Assembly: GCA_905178155.1 (NCBI GenBank)
Contig: CAJINV010000004.1
Location: 7,272,548-7,336,547 of the forward strand
Source: Amoebophrya sp. A120
Lineage: Eukaryota; Sar; Dinophyceae; Syndiniales; Amoebophryaceae
Direction: 5' to 3'
DNA length: 64,000 nt
Each line of letters opens with the position of its first letter. The first letter of the stretch is position 1. This document shows, piece by piece, positions 11,655 through 24,153 of the stretch. A program made the translations under genes and the position numbers. The notes beneath the pieces are model-generated. The model was not told the DNA's origin. It saw only the letters and a list, made by a program, of their open reading frames with translations, and ran no database searches.

Positions 11655-12754
11655 CTACTCGTCATCACTGTCCTCCTCCGCGGCAGCCGCTAGCAGCGCG
11701 GCAGCAGCTGTTAGGGCGTTTGCGGGTTTCTTCTCCGACTCCTTTTTTTTCTCCCCGACTGGTGCGGCTTCTGCTTCTTTGCTCTTTTCTGCACTCGCCG
11801 CCTTATCCCCTGCCTCCCCTGACTCTTTCGACGCGTTTTTGTCCTCGCCCGCCTTCTATCAAATGCAAAAATGTCTGGGTCTGGAAGATTCTGAGACTTG
11901 TGATGCACGTCTTGCATGAGCCATGATGTCTGTGATGCACGCCCTAGCATCCCAGATTTTTGGAGGGCATGTTGATGCCTATTCCGCATGACAAATGCCC
12001 TATCCTTGTAGCAAAAATTATACTCCTTTTGCTACTCTTGCAATACAGATTTTTTTGGAATCCAAATGCAGCATCACAAGTTGCATTCTTCCAGACCCAG
12101 ACATATTTGCAATGCATACCTTCTTTTCGCCCTCTCCGGCCTCGCCCCCCTCTTCGACCTTCCGCTTCTTTGCCGCGGGCTCCGGGTCAACATCCTTTGG
12201 GAGCGTGGGATCGTATTTCGCGATCTTTGCCATAATATCGGAGGGGTATTTGTTGTCAAGGTACCTGGAGGACGGGTAGTTTGATTCATTGTGTGTTCGA
12301 AATCGAATTCGAAAAGCAAAAACAAGTTAATGCAACTCCTGCATGAAGATTTAATACCCTCTTGTTCCTAATCATCAGCACAACTTTTGATCAAAATCAC
12401 AACAATCTATCACCACGAAGAAGCAAAAAAAAAATACTTGACGTTGGAGAAGCAATGGGAGAGCACCTCGACCTTCTCATCGGTAAGTATGTGTCCCTCG
12501 TGCTTCAGCAAAGTCTGGATGAACTTGACCCGCGTGTTGTAGTGACTCTTCGGTTCATCGGGCCTCCTACGGGCATAGGACTTCTGGAAATCAAACTTCC
12601 CGGCAATGACCTTAAACGCCGCGTTTCCATCCACTGGGGCGGCAGCAGCGGCGGAGGAAGACGCGGGCTGTGCGGGTTTCGGGCTACCCTTCGGCGCCAG
12701 TTTCGGCGAGCCTTTATTCTCCGCCGCACCGCCGGCGGAAGAGGTCGCGGCCAT
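11655..12754 (-). CDS. Hypothetical protein, about 220 residues, three exons
   Basis: Not recognised. Exons are 12754-12438, 12264-12120 and 11855-11655 (stop TAG at 11657-11655), totalling 663 nt. The N-terminus is Ala/Pro/Lys-rich with two GSPK motifs. A folded-looking middle follows (FDFQKSYARRRPDEPKSHYN, then TLLKHEGHILTDEKVEVL). The rest is charged: PAAKKRKVEEG resembles a nuclear localisation signal, and the end is acidic (EEDSDDE), which suggests a nuclear protein. The first intron (12437-12265) is ordinary GT-AG and joins FSNV to KYLDNKYP. The second is introner B-5, which here allows GT-AG. Start: the ATG at 12754 opens the frame. Gene reality is well supported by the clean splicing of all three exons; function is unknown. 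Confidence 0.7.
11858..12118. mobile_element. Introner B-5
   Basis: Family B, 261 bp. Perfect 6-bp TSD CCTTCT at 11852-11857 and 12119-12124. The donor GT is made of the last TSD base plus the first T of the element, and the acceptor AG sits in the other TSD copy. Joins GEGEKK to KAGEDKN. Confidence 0.92.
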
Positions 12755-13842
12755 GTTCTGGTTTTTTACTAGGTGAGACGAGGCGCTATATGTAAGTCGA
12801 ACAAGAACTACAGATAGGAATAGGATAGCTTCGAGGGTCGTTTAATACCGGATTATATGTCGTTTTTTCTATCGTCGTGTGGTCTAGTACTTACTAGTTC
12901 TATTAAACAATGTCGCAATGCATGAATCTCCTAAAGTACAATCATGTCTACTTCTATCTCGCTCGGACCACCCCGACCTGCTTGCATGGGTAGGAGGATT
13001 CATTGTCAAGAAGTATCGGCACGACCACAGCTCCAGATGCAAGGATAGAAGTGCATAAACTACACTTTGATAAAATTTCATCCCCCAAGAACTACGCGTA
13101 CGCTACTCAGAATTGATGACCATTTAACATTTTCGATTTTCGATCCTCACAAATAACCTGCTTCACACGTCGATCTCAACCCCTCAGGAAGCGGCTTTGG
13201 AAAGTTTTTGAACTGATCAAGCGATGTCTACGGTCTACTAGTACCGATAGGGACAAGGACAACATTTTCTTCAAAATACACATGGTGGTAGCGCAGCGGC
13301 AGCGCGCGGCGGCCATCTCTTGTTGTTACGACAAGGGACAAGTAGGTTCTGGCAATGGCCTTGTGTAATAAGTACGGGAAATTCTTTTTACTATATGCTC
13401 CGATTTAATCATCATGACTTCGTTTCATTTTCGATGCCGGTGCAAGCCCAATTACATGTGTAAAAGTGCATTGATTTCTTATTAGAAACTGTCTTGAAGA
13501 TCATCGTACACGTCAGAGCCCGAATTTTTGCACATTTGAGATCTTCGCAGTCTTTCGGCCTCATCTTCTTAAGTTGTACTTGTTATCGTGTTTTTTATAT
13601 CCATGTTTGTGAATTCTGATTTGGATCTTCGAGTTGTTGCAAGGGTCCTAGTACGACTACGTAATCAGTTTTCTATAAAAAATGCATAGACCACACGCAA
13701 ATAAGAGTTGTAAACGTAAATTAGGAAAGAAATGTCGTGTATTGAAGAAGTGAAGATAAGCAGAGTCTTTCTGTTTTTTTTTTTTGATCCGCTGGTGCTT
13801 TCGTAACCCTTGTTTTTCTCGTCAGCGAGTGTGTTGTAGTGA
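12755..13842. other. Spacer between two genes
   Basis: About 1.1 kb without a supported gene or introner. It has a T-run near 13773-13786, just beyond the stop of the next minus-strand gene. A tRNA A-box-like stretch near 13290 was examined and rejected. Confidence 0.5.
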
Positions 13843-16800
13843 TCAATAGTCCCTGCTGGAAATGTCCGGCGGCGTCGACGCCTGTTGTTCTTGATAGTAC
13901 TGCTCTAAAAACAGTGAAGACGTGTTGGCAAAATTCTCCGCAATGAAGTCCTCTGTGTTGGAGCGCTGTCTGCTCGCCTCCTCCTCTTCAAGTAAAACGG
14001 AAGGTGATCTGGCGCACTTGTTCACCTCTGTTGGGGAGGGGTAAAAAGTGCCCTGTAGTTCTTCCTGTCCCTGCTCCGGCACGACAACTCCGCCTGCAAC
14101 ATCTTCGCAAGCAACCGAATTCATCGTGTGCGAAGACAGCGCTTGCTCCCGCGCGCGCAGCAAACTAATCCGGACCGGCTTATTCTTCGCTCCGTCGCTG
14201 CTGGCGTCATCACCAGATGATTCGGCGATCGGAGAAACGGAGGGAGGGGCTGGTAATTCTTGTTGTTGTTCTACTCCTGTCGCCCCTTTTTTAATCATTG
14301 CGGAACAAACTGCAGAAGCAGACGACCTTCTCGTAATCATATCAGTGTCTTGCCCCTGATCCTGTGGCGACGAGGTAAAAGATGTGTGCGCCGCGGAAGT
14401 TGAAATTTGTCGCAGTTGCAAGTGTTTTTTCGATCCGGGCGAGGCGGACGGCTTCCGCAACAGCGACTTCTTGTTGCTCGGACCACGAGGACCCGCCACT
14501 ACTTCCACCCAGCCCTTCAGGCTGCTGGTTTTCTTATTCCGAGCTCCTGCACTGCTAGACGGCGCCCCAGCATCTTTCGAATCAGATCGCGGTGTCCTCG
14601 TCACGGCACTACTTTTAGAAGTACTCACCGGTCGTCGCGCCTGCTGCAGCTCTCGGGACGACTGCGGGCGACGGTGCGACGTATGTTCGTGGTCGTGATC
14701 CCTCGTAGAAACTATTGCGGCCCTGGCGGTATGCGGAGCTCGTAGTTGATGCTGTTGGTGTTCTTGCCCCGTCATGGTGTTCGTGTTCCTGTTCCTCATC
14801 TCTTCATCTGCAGGAGGTACAACTTCTACACCAGCCACAGCGCTCGTCCCACCACGCGACGTTGCGGAAGTTGTACTTCTAGCACCTACACTTCTAGCAC
14901 CTACTTCCTGCAACTCGGCTTTCATTCTCAATTTCCTCTCTGGCAAAGCTGGCGAGACCGCACGGCCGAGGATCGCATCCGACTTCGTCAAAGTCTTCAA
15001 CTTTGAAGCCAAATACCCGTCGCCGCGCTTCAGGATTTTTCGCGCGGAGCCGGGTAGTCCATGTTGTGAAACTCCTGGCACTGGCGACTGGCTGCGATTC
15101 GTCGTCACAGATGAAGCTCCTCTGGTCCTGGTGGCAGCTGCCCCTCTACTATTTGCACTGTCTGACCGAGAAGATGGACCGTGCCCCGCCCGGGAATAAG
15201 CCACAGTCGGACTCTGCTTGTTTTTGTTCAGTGATGAAAAGGACGTGCTTACACCTCGTGCCACAACCGAAGCAACAAGCTTCTTCTGCACAACATTCGG
15301 CGACACTAGTGGCTTCTGCTGCGAACTTTTCACTGCTGCTCTTGGGTTCTTTGTGGCAGGAAGAACTTTCTTGAAAACGGGTCCACCATAATTATTATCA
15401 CATTCGAGCAGTAGCGTCCGATCTTCCACGATGGCAGCAAACCCGCTTGGTCCCGTGCTAGAGGAGGCCTTCGACGCAGTCAATTTGCTCGACGAGGGTG
15501 CGTATCCTGTGCAAAAGTATCGGGCTCGTTGTATCGCAATCACGCATTACAAATTTTTTTCTTATGGGACATCCGCATTACAAACCTTTCTTCTCATGCT
15601 GAGGAACTTTGTAATGCATTTACACGGGTAGGGGTACGATACTTTTGCAATGCATAGTGCGGAGGAGGAAGTAGATGATGGTTGCCGCGGTGTAGTCCCC
15701 GCCCCTGCAGCTCCCCCGGCGGAAGAAGAGTTTCCTGCTGCAACTACAAACAACGACCGACCTTGCGTCGCCTCTGCCTTTCGAAACAAATTTCCCAAAG
15801 CGACCTCTACCAGGGGAGAACCGCTGGAGCTGCTGACCCGCTGGACCAAAGATTGCTGCGTTTTATTTCTTTGCGAAGGATTGCCATGTTGATGTCCAAG
15901 AGGTCCCGTGCAGGAGCTGCCGTCGACCACACTAGAAATAACCGAGGGCACGCTGCAGGCTGGGTAAAAGTGAAAGTGCTGCATCACTTCTTGCACGGAG
16001 GAATTTCGCGATTGCATCGGCTCGTCTTCCTGGTCTTGTTCGAGTGGAATGGAGTCCGCTTCGTAATAGGAGGAGGAAGCTTGCTTTGAAAACGAGTTTT
16101 GACTGTAGAAAGCCTGCTGGTCGTAGTGCTGTTGGGAGGACCGTTGCTGGTAATCTGGCTGCAGCTGCGACTCGTAGAACTCCTCCGGGCTTGAACAAGC
16201 CGGCGGCTGCGACTTCGTGCGAGTGCTGATTTGCAACGGGGAAATCGACTGCTCGCTGACGCTGTTGTGGCCATCGCCGTCTTCGAAATCATTTTTCGCC
16301 TGCTGCGGAAGCGGATCGTTTGCAAGAACTGCATTCTGTGGTTGATCATGGAGAAGATCATGTCCACCTGCTACTGCAGCTACTGGGATATTATCACGAG
16401 CTGCAAAAACTGTCGGTGACTCATCTTCGGGTGACGGCGACAATTCGAGACTGTCATCGACCTTTTTGCTCGACGAGCAGGGAACAGCTTCTACACCAGG
16501 CTTGTAGTTTCTTGGATATTCTTCACCTTCATTGTCATTCATGTTGGTGTGAAACAGCTTCTTCATATTATCGTCGACCGGCCCTGCTTCTAGAGGCATC
16601 TCATCTCGTGGTCCAGCTGGAGCCACGTTGTTGCTGTTCGCCATCTCCACCAAATGCGGCGGTGCAAAATCATCCGCGAAGATGTTTCTACCCGCATGCT
16701 ATGCATTGCAAATATGTCTGGGTCTGGAACAAGGATGCAACTTGTGATGCTGCATTTGGATTCTACACAAATCTGTATTGCATGAACAGCAAAAGAGGTC

Positions 16801-19800
16801 CAGTTTTTGCCACGGCGAGAGACCATTTCTCATGCGGTGTAGGCATCAGGAAACCCTCACAAAATCTGTGATGCTAGGGCATGCATCACAGACATCGGGA
16901 ATCATGCAAAATGTGCATGACAAACCTTGCCTCCTTCCAGGCCCAGACATATTTGCACTTGATACATGCTCTTCAAATCCCTTGTTTCGCTCGTACGGTG
17001 TATGCCGCCTGTTTGGGGACAGATACGTCCTTTCACGACGCTGCACGGAATAGTTGCTGGTGCTGGCCGCGTGGTCGGGCGAACTACCAGGATATAATTC
17101 TACTACTCCTCCTGCATGGTCTACGGTCGGCGGAGGTGCTCTGGTCGGTGGATGTGGCGAATTCTTTGTCGGCGCTGGAAGTGGCGCTTCCGGGATGCTG
17201 TCGTGTCCCTCCACGTGGTCCGGGGGCAAAAGAGCAACATCTTGCGTTCTTTCTTCTTGATGCAGAAGAACCTCCGGCGGTTCATCTTCGGAGTAGCTGT
17301 TTTGACTACACCATCCTCTGCAAAAGTTGTATCGCAGTCGTAGGAATTGCAGTAATGCATGACACATTTAACTTTCTAACGGAGTATTTTGTTCTTGAAA
17401 AAATTTGTGATGCAAGTCAGACTAGTACGATACTTTTGCAATGCATATCCACCCGCTATTCGCCGAGAACTGCTCGGGGAAGAGCGCCCGGTAGTTATCC
17501 AGGAAAGAAACACCCACTCCCATCCAATTTGTCATGCAAAACATGCATAAGCTGCAGTTTTTGTCATGCAAAAAATGGATGGAGATGGCTGTTTTTTCCT
17601 GGATAGTAGTTGCAGCTGTAGTCCTCGTTCTGCAAGGTAGAGGCTGCGAGGACTCCTCCAGCATGATCGTCGGAAGGATTCTGACTTGTTTTCTCGTCTT
17701 CGTAATCCACCCAGCACTCCTGCTCGGGAGGCTGCTCCTGGTACGACGTCGGCACTAAATCGACGTGTGCGATGTTGAAACCGGACTCGTAGTATGGCTG
17801 GTCTTCTTGTTCATTTTCTTCATCTTGCCCTAGGTGACGCCCATGCCGATGCCCATCTTGGCCATAAACAAGAGCGGCCTTCTGGTGTCCTTCTTGGTGC
17901 AGAAATATTTCAGCATAAGCTCCTTGGTCCTGTACATGATCTACGATCCCGCCGAAGATCTTCTGTTGCTGCAGGAGCTGGGCGTCGCGCAAGACCTCCT
18001 CCCGGGTATCATGTGCACAAGTTGTATCGCGCTACTCGTGACGGTGATCCTGATCGCAATACTGCATGACAGATCTGCATGTGTTGTTCGCTAATCAGCA
18101 CTACAAGCTCCATTTTTCATGCTAGGCATCAAACTTGTAATGCAATCTCTACGTCGTGGTACGATACTTTTTCAATTCATACCGGGCTTTGTTCAGCAAC
18201 GGGGTGACCTGGACCTGCAGTTCCTCCTTGCTCGGAAACGACCCGTCCTCGTTCAGCTTGATCGGGGAAGTTATTTTGATTTGTCGGGTTGGGCTACCTA
18301 TCCTGTGTAAAAGTAATATCGTACTCGTGGTAATTGCAGTCATGCATTACAATTTGTTTTCGTAAGGTAAATCCGCATGGCAAATTTTATTTTTCTTGCT
18401 GAGGAAATTATTTGTGATGCATTTATACGAGTACGATACTTTTGCAATGCATACTACCTTCGTAGGGGCCCTGGACTTGAAACTCACCAACCAAAACTAC
18501 GGGCTCTGCGGTGGAGGAAGAAGAGGAGGCCTGAAAACAAGATTAATTTCATCAATATGGAATTTATTGTATGTGCAAAGTAGACTACTTAGTTCGACGA
18601 GTGTCATTTGTGTGCTTGCATGACAAACCACGGCAACAATACCTGCGGCGGCTCCTCGTTGAACACAAACCGTGGTGGTGACGGAAAAACTACGGGCGCC
18701 ACCCTCCTGCCCGATCCCGGCGGGGACCCGATGCCAGTGACGGCCTCAGCGACGGCTTGCTCCTGCCCTGCAAACGCGTACTGCGTCGGAATGAAGGGCG
18801 GCGCGCCGGGGGAGAGCGTGGATGCTTCGAGCAATTGAGACGAGGAGTTCAAATTGATTTTTTCCATTTGTGCTGCCATATCCACGGTTTTCTTACTTAT
18901 AGAATCTTCCGTCGCGAACAAAGTTTTCTTCAGCTGTTGCTGCTGCGTAGTTGTGCTACCACCAGCAGCTGCACCATCTTCAAATACCGGTGGCTGTAGG
19001 ATGTCGAAAGTTAAAACATCCTCATTCGCGACACTGTCGTGGAAGGCGGCCTGCATCATGTGGCGAACTTCGGTGGGACGGACGAGAGAAGATGGATAAT
19101 TTTTCTGCATTTCATTTCCTCCTCCCGCGTTCATTCCCGCCAGCAACTTTTCTTTCCGCATCTCGACCTGTTCCTCGACGCTGACACTTCTTTCCCGCTG
19201 CTGTTGTTTCTCATTCATCTCCTCTTCAAAATGCACCGCTTCCATCACGGACTGCGTTACCAACTCCCCTCGCAGCTGCTGTCTCGCGACAAAAGCGCCG
19301 TCGGTTGCTCGGGAAACGACGTCCGCTTGCAGCGTTGAAACAGGTCGTGGGGCGGGGTGGTTGGAATCAGTATGCGTATTCACCAATCTGCTCGTCGGGG
19401 AAACAAGGTCTAGATTAAGGTTGATTTCCAGTTCGTCCACACTTGTTTTCATGATCTCTCGCTGATGTGGTTTCATTCTTTTTATCGCTTCGATTTGTTC
19501 ATCCGCCATCGCCTGCGGAACAAGGGGAATCGGGCTTATCGTCAACCCCTCTTGGACGTGCACCAGTTCCACATCCCGATCTCGCACAATCGCGGGAACG
19601 GAATTGTTCATAATTTCGACAGGTGCTGGAGGGGCGGTTTTGCTCAAAGATTCTTCCTGGTTTATTTGCCGTACCTGCGTCGAGGGTGATTTCGAAGAAG
19701 AAGAAGAACTTGAACTCCCAGCAACAGCAGCACCAAACAGTGTCGTACTAGGAAAACCACCGCTCGTCGGCGACTTCGAACGGCGGTAGTCCGGTAAGTT

Positions 19801-22800
19801 CCAGGTCATCGGCGCGTTCCTGATTCTGGTCGCGGCCGCCGGTAAGGAGCTCCGCACGGTTGGAATAATTCCGCCGGGAGAGGGCGCAAGGCGGGGCGGT
19901 GGACCAGAAGTTGTTGTAGCTGTTGCCCTCTCGTCGCGGGAAGCCTGCGGCGAGGAAGACGGGAGTCGTGCAGCGGCGGTGGCCGACGTCCCGCGGATCA
20001 CCGTTGGTGGCGAGGTCAACATCCCGTAGCTTACCGATTGGCCCAGCCTTGTCGGCGGCGACGCGAGCGGAGGTAGTTCTTGTTGTTGAACCACTATGCA
20101 CTGCAAAAGCATCGCACTAGTATGTTTCGCATGACAAATTTTCTCAAGAAAAAAAGTGCAATTTCTCATGTAGAGTCAGGTAAGAAACGTAGACTTGTCG
20201 TGCAATCGTGTGATTTTAGTAGGAGTACGATACTTTTGCAAAGGATACTAGCCACCGGTTGTACTCCTGGTGCTCGCCTTTCATCTTCTCCCGGGGACGT
20301 CGTCGCCACGAGTCCCACTGCGGTTGCCGCTCGCGGCCTGGTTGAGGCGACCGTCGCACGATTGTTCATCAACCTTGTTCCGGGCGAGCGCGAGGTGGAG
20401 GACGTATTCAAATAAGCCACCCCTGTGCTCCTGCGGTTGGAGCTACTGTCCTGCTCTCCGGAACAAGCAGTAGATGGACCCCGAAATGCAACTCCACCAG
20501 GCACCACGCGAGCTAAAGACGTAGCTGACGCGGACAATCTCGATGCTGAACTCGACGCCATGCGATTCGCCATGCGGTTCATCAGGTCTGGCAGCGGCCT
20601 ATGGCTCTTGTACGGCATGATCGGTATAATTTTCTGCTGCTTTATTTCCGGGTCGTAGGGCATCGGTTGCCCGGTTCGCAAATCTATCGTCCACACCTGG
20701 CCTTCGGGAAGACGCGGGGAGAGCTGCCGGGTCACGACTTGCTCCGTTGTGTCTGTAGTTCCGGGTGGTGGGAACTGAGCGTTTTCGAGATCTCTTTGCT
20801 GATGCTGTGCAGTCGAAGTAGATGCGGGCGAAATAGAAGGCGGCGTCGCACCAGCACCTCCAGTCGGGGCAGGAACGGGAACTGCAATTGGTGGTGGTTT
20901 ATTATTATTTACTATTTGTTGTACGGCATTATTCGGACCACTAGCACTAGCAGCTCCACCTGGCACGACAGGTCTCTGCCCGGTAGGAAGATGCGCAGCT
21001 GGAGGACCTGCAGGATAACTATCATCTTCTCTCAGCGGCACGATCAGCTCGGTCGCTGCTGGCGGTGGTCTGATTGATTCTTCTTGGTCAACAACAGCGT
21101 CCATTTGAAGTAGATCATGCCCCCCTGCAAGAACGGCGACGTTTTCCGTCTTCCTGGATGAAGATGCGCTGTCACGTGGCAACCTGGGTTTCAGCTGCAT
21201 CGGCTGCACGACAACCGGCACGGTCGTTCTTGGTTGCAAAACCGGCGTGACAATCTGCGGCAGCGGTCGGCTGATCTGCTGCTGCGGGGCGAGCAGTTGT
21301 TGCGGCAGCGGGTGCGGCTGAATTATGTGTTGCTGTTGGCTGGGCACGATGACATCTTGTGCAGCTTGATGTGCTGTTGACCCAGCAGCGGTATTAGTAG
21401 AAGATGGCGCGGCACTTACTATTTTCCCCCCACCTCCCGCAAACACCGGCTGCGCGCCAGTTGGCACGGGGAAAGCCGCAGGAGCCGTCGCCCGATTTTG
21501 ATGTTGCGGTTGCCACGGTTGTAGATGATTGCCTGCTTGTTTCATGAACCTGTTTGTCGCTTGGAAAGCCGTTTGCCCGGTCGTGGAAATCATTTGTTTC
21601 TTGTGGTTCTTATGCTGTGCCAAAGTTATTTCGCACTCGTTGTACAAATTGCAGTCATTGATGTGGTCGTGCATGACAAACCTCTGTCCAAACCTGAAAC
21701 AACATTTCACAAAGTCAACCTCTGTCTGTGCCCAAATTTGTGAAGATCATGGAGATGCTATTTATACTAACTAGTGCGATTACGATGCTTTCGCAACGCA
21801 TAGTTCTCGATCGTTTCGTCGTGCGTGTTCAAGTGTTGCTGGAGTTCCGCCAGTTCCTGCTCGAGTTTCAAAAGCTCTGCGACGCCGGTTGGATCCTCTA
21901 CTGCACTGATGTCCACCTCTCCCCCTCCTCCTCCGCCTCCCGTGCTTCTCCCCGCTTCCAGCGCCGATACCCTTTTTTCCAGCGAATTCTTCTCCCGCAG
22001 CTCATGCCCGTTCACTTGGACGAGACCCTCTAACGCGGCCAGTCAAATGCAAATATGTCTGGGCCTGGAAACTTGTGATCCTAAAATGTGCATGATGGAA
22101 ATACTATCGAATGCAGACCAGCATGACAACTTTCCGGAGCACTTTCTCATAGGCAGCCCGCATGAGAAACTGCGTTTTTGCATGACAAAAATGGGTGCGG
22201 CTTTATTTGTCGGTTAGCAATACAGATTTCCCAGGTATGTAAAGCGAGCATTACAAGTTCCAACTTTCCAGACCCAGACATATTTGCATTTGATACAGCC
22301 AACCCACTACTCATCTGCTCCACCATGTTGGATACCTCGACCGTGTTGGAGAACCGTATCCAGGAAAAAACACCCATCCCCCTCCTTTTCCTTATGATCC
22401 AATTTGTCATGCATAACACGCGTAACATCCAGTGTTTGCCATGCAAAAGATGGATGGGTGTGTTTGTTTTTTCCTGGATAAACCGCACCTTGCTGCTACT
22501 GTTGCTCGTGTTCCGCCGCATCGTCGATTCCTTGTCCGCAACAAATTCTTCATCCGACCCGACAATCGCACTGTCGTGAGCCGGAATCCGCGGTCCCAGC
22601 GACCGCCGGGTTTGGCTGGGCCGACGTGTACTATTTTCTTGAACACCTACTCCACCCCCTCCGCCGCTTTGTTGCGACGCCTCCACCGTCGGCGCACGTT
22701 CGGACCCGGCCGGTCTAGCATGCGGTTTCATCGCCGCGGCGTGGTAACCTGGTCTCCCGGGAGTTGCGGAAGACGAGCTCAGGGCAGCGTGCACGGCGAT

Positions 22801-23430
22801 GGACTCGATCCTGCTTCTGCCCAGTGCGGGGGCCGTACCAGAAGTGATCGGCTGCGATGGAGATCTGCTGTTCCGGCTCTTTGGCGACGATAGTCTACCA
22901 CGACCAGCGGCAGTTGTACCACCACGCCTATTTTGTTGAACATGATGTGTTGCGATCAGATCCGCCGCATGGACCTTCGGCGTAGCTTGCACGGCTGGTG
23001 GGGGTCTACGCTGGAGAAGTCCGGTGGCCGAGGTCGGGTTTGATGCAGTACTACTTGTGGGAAAATTTTTCGCCGAGGACATTGCAGGTTGCTGGTGACT
23101 ACCGCTACCACCTGTAGCACCCGTCTTGTTCGTCCCCGCCTCGGCGCGAGATCTCGGGCTGAACTTCTTTCTCGGACTGTTCCTCCTCGCTTTCGACGGA
23201 CTCGAGGCGCCGAGCGTCTTCGCCATACGCAGTAGCTCCTCGACGTTTTGCTCTGCGTGGCCAGGGACGAGATTTTTATTGCCCTGTAAAGACGATGAGG
23301 ACCCTGCTCCTGGCGCTTTCTTCCTCGGCGAAGTACTAGACGTTTTCATCTTGCGTGGCTGGGAAGGCTGGATACCGACCTGCTTCCGCAGATCGGATTT
23401 TGAGCTCGACGCATTGGAAAGTGGGATCAT
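13843..23430 (-). CDS. Very large low-complexity hypothetical protein
   Basis: Not recognised; no catalytic or known binding domain seen. It starts at ATG 23430 (MIPLSNASSSK), with an in-frame stop just upstream, and ends at TGA 13845-13843 (TPPDISSRDY). The spliced product should exceed 2,000 residues. It is dominated by Ser, Pro, Gln and Ala, with basic SPRKK/RRNSPRKK clusters near the N-terminus. A coiled-coil-like stretch lies near 21.8-22.0 kb (EKRVSALEAG, KLEQELAELQQHL). The motif AGGHDLL occurs twice, near 21.1 and 16.35 kb. Ten introners interrupt it: D-3, B-7, A-14, A-13, A-12, A-11, D-2, A-10, B-6 and A-9. One ordinary GT-AG intron (18642-18531, acceptor TTTTCAG) joins EEPPQ to ASSSSSTAEP. 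The composition suggests a disordered scaffold or cytoskeleton-associated protein, but that is a guess. It could be two genes if a join near 17.4-18.0 kb is wrong. Confidence 0.65.
15503..15656. mobile_element. Introner A-9
   Basis: Family A, 154 bp, minus-type orientation. Perfect TSD GTGCG at 15498-15502 and 15657-15661. Joins TSSSA to PSSSKLTASK in the large low-complexity gene. None of the frame-compatible splice pairs is GT-AG. Confidence 0.9.
16700..16964. mobile_element. Introner B-6
   Basis: Family B, 265 bp, opposite orientation to B-5. Perfect TSD CATGC at 16695-16699 and 16965-16969. Large low-complexity gene, after the ERNKGFEEH segment. Confidence 0.9.
17313..17449. mobile_element. 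Introner A-10
   Basis: Family A, minus-type orientation, slightly diverged. 4-bp TSD CACC at 17309-17312 and 17450-17453. Large low-complexity gene, between the EQFSANSG and SQNSYSEDEPPE exons. Confidence 0.8.
17497..17605. mobile_element. Introner D-2
   Basis: Family D, 109 bp, with two same-direction TTTGTCATGCAAAA boxes. Perfect 6-bp TSD GTAGTT at 17491-17496 and 17606-17611. Large low-complexity gene; the exon to A-10 is only about 40 bp. Confidence 0.9.
18007..18181. mobile_element. Introner A-11
   Basis: Family A, 175 bp, minus-type orientation. Perfect TSD CCGGG at 18002-18006 and 18182-18186. Excision joins PLLNKAR to EEVLRDAQLLQQQ in the large low-complexity gene. Confidence 0.88.
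18299..18453. mobile_element. Introner A-12
   Basis: Family A, 155 bp, minus-type orientation. Perfect TSD CTACC at 18294-18298 and 18454-18458. The target sequence GGTAG (minus strand) supplies GT, and element A plus target G supplies AG, so canonical splicing is possible. Joins GPYE to GSPTRQIK. Confidence 0.9.
20095..20251. mobile_element. Introner A-13
   Basis: Family A, diverged, plus-type orientation. 4-bp TSD CCAC at 20091-20094 and 20252-20255. Excision joins GVQPV to VQQQELPPLASP in the large low-complexity gene. Confidence 0.8.
21611..21802. mobile_element. Introner A-14
   Basis: Family A, 192 bp, minus-type orientation, diverged core. Perfect TSD GTTCT at 21606-21610 and 21803-21807. 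Large low-complexity gene, between the coiled-coil-like exon and the Gln/Pro-rich exon. Confidence 0.85.
22042..22297. mobile_element. Introner B-7
   Basis: Family B ends with a diverged core. 4-bp TSD GCCA at 22038-22041 and 22298-22301. Large low-complexity gene. Confidence 0.83.
22357..22480. mobile_element. Introner D-3
   Basis: Family D, 124 bp. Perfect TSD AACCG at 22352-22356 and 22481-22485. Large low-complexity gene; the exon to B-7 is about 55 bp. Confidence 0.9.
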
Positions 23431-24153
23431 CTTTGCTTTCTATGTTTGGTTTTGGTACTAAGTACCGCTTCTGGTTTTGATTCTGAAGACCCCTCCACGA
23501 CCTAAGTCACTCGAAAGTTCAATTCCTCTTCGTTCAGGGGTCCAAAGCGGCACAAAAGTAGAAGAAACTGCGCTCGTCTTTCTTCCTCCCATAACCGTTT
23601 CACTTGGTCTGAAAGACAAAGATCTCACGTAGTAGCAATCCTAAACAGAAACTTACTCAGCCTCTCTTCTTCAGCACAGCTCTAACTCACTCAACTTTTT
23701 TTGCCGAAGGTGAACATCAAGGTCATCCTTTTCATTCTGTTCAACAGAATCAAACAAGGAGACTCTACTACTTCCTCAAAAGCAGGTAACACAGCTCCTG
23801 AGGCAGAAAAAGCATACTGCGATGATTTGAAATTCAGTTGCGTACGTACTACTTCTGCGTGAAGATGAACTACACGATGAAGAAGTTAAAAAGATACAAA
23901 AAAGGATGCATTTCTTGGGTTCAAACGGACCCTTGAAGCAGTTTTCATCCCTTGAACTTTAGTGCATGCTACTTAATCAGTTCGTGCTCAGATGACATCG
24001 TACCAAAAGCCGCTTTCTTGCTGCTGAATGTAAAACGAAAATTTGAATTGATAAAACCTGTTTCTACTCTGTATTCTCAGATGACTATAAAGTGGTTGTA
24101 TCGAAAGGCAGAACACGGACACGCACTGATCATGCCAAAAACTACATGCTCTC
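23431..24153. other. Spacer between two genes
   Basis: About 720 bp, AT-richer than the genes. No introner or RNA was recognised. It contains the upstream region of the large low-complexity gene and the 3' region of the DUF3431-like gene. Confidence 0.5.

Noticed and set aside
13285-13350. tRNA-like A box (TAGCGCAGCGGC)
   Set aside because: The stretch matches an A box, but the flanking bases cannot form an acceptor stem and no B box with GTTCRA follows.
17834-18094. Hydrophobic plus-strand frame that could pass for a membrane protein
   Set aside because: It runs across introner A-11 and is opposite a minus exon that joins in frame on both sides.
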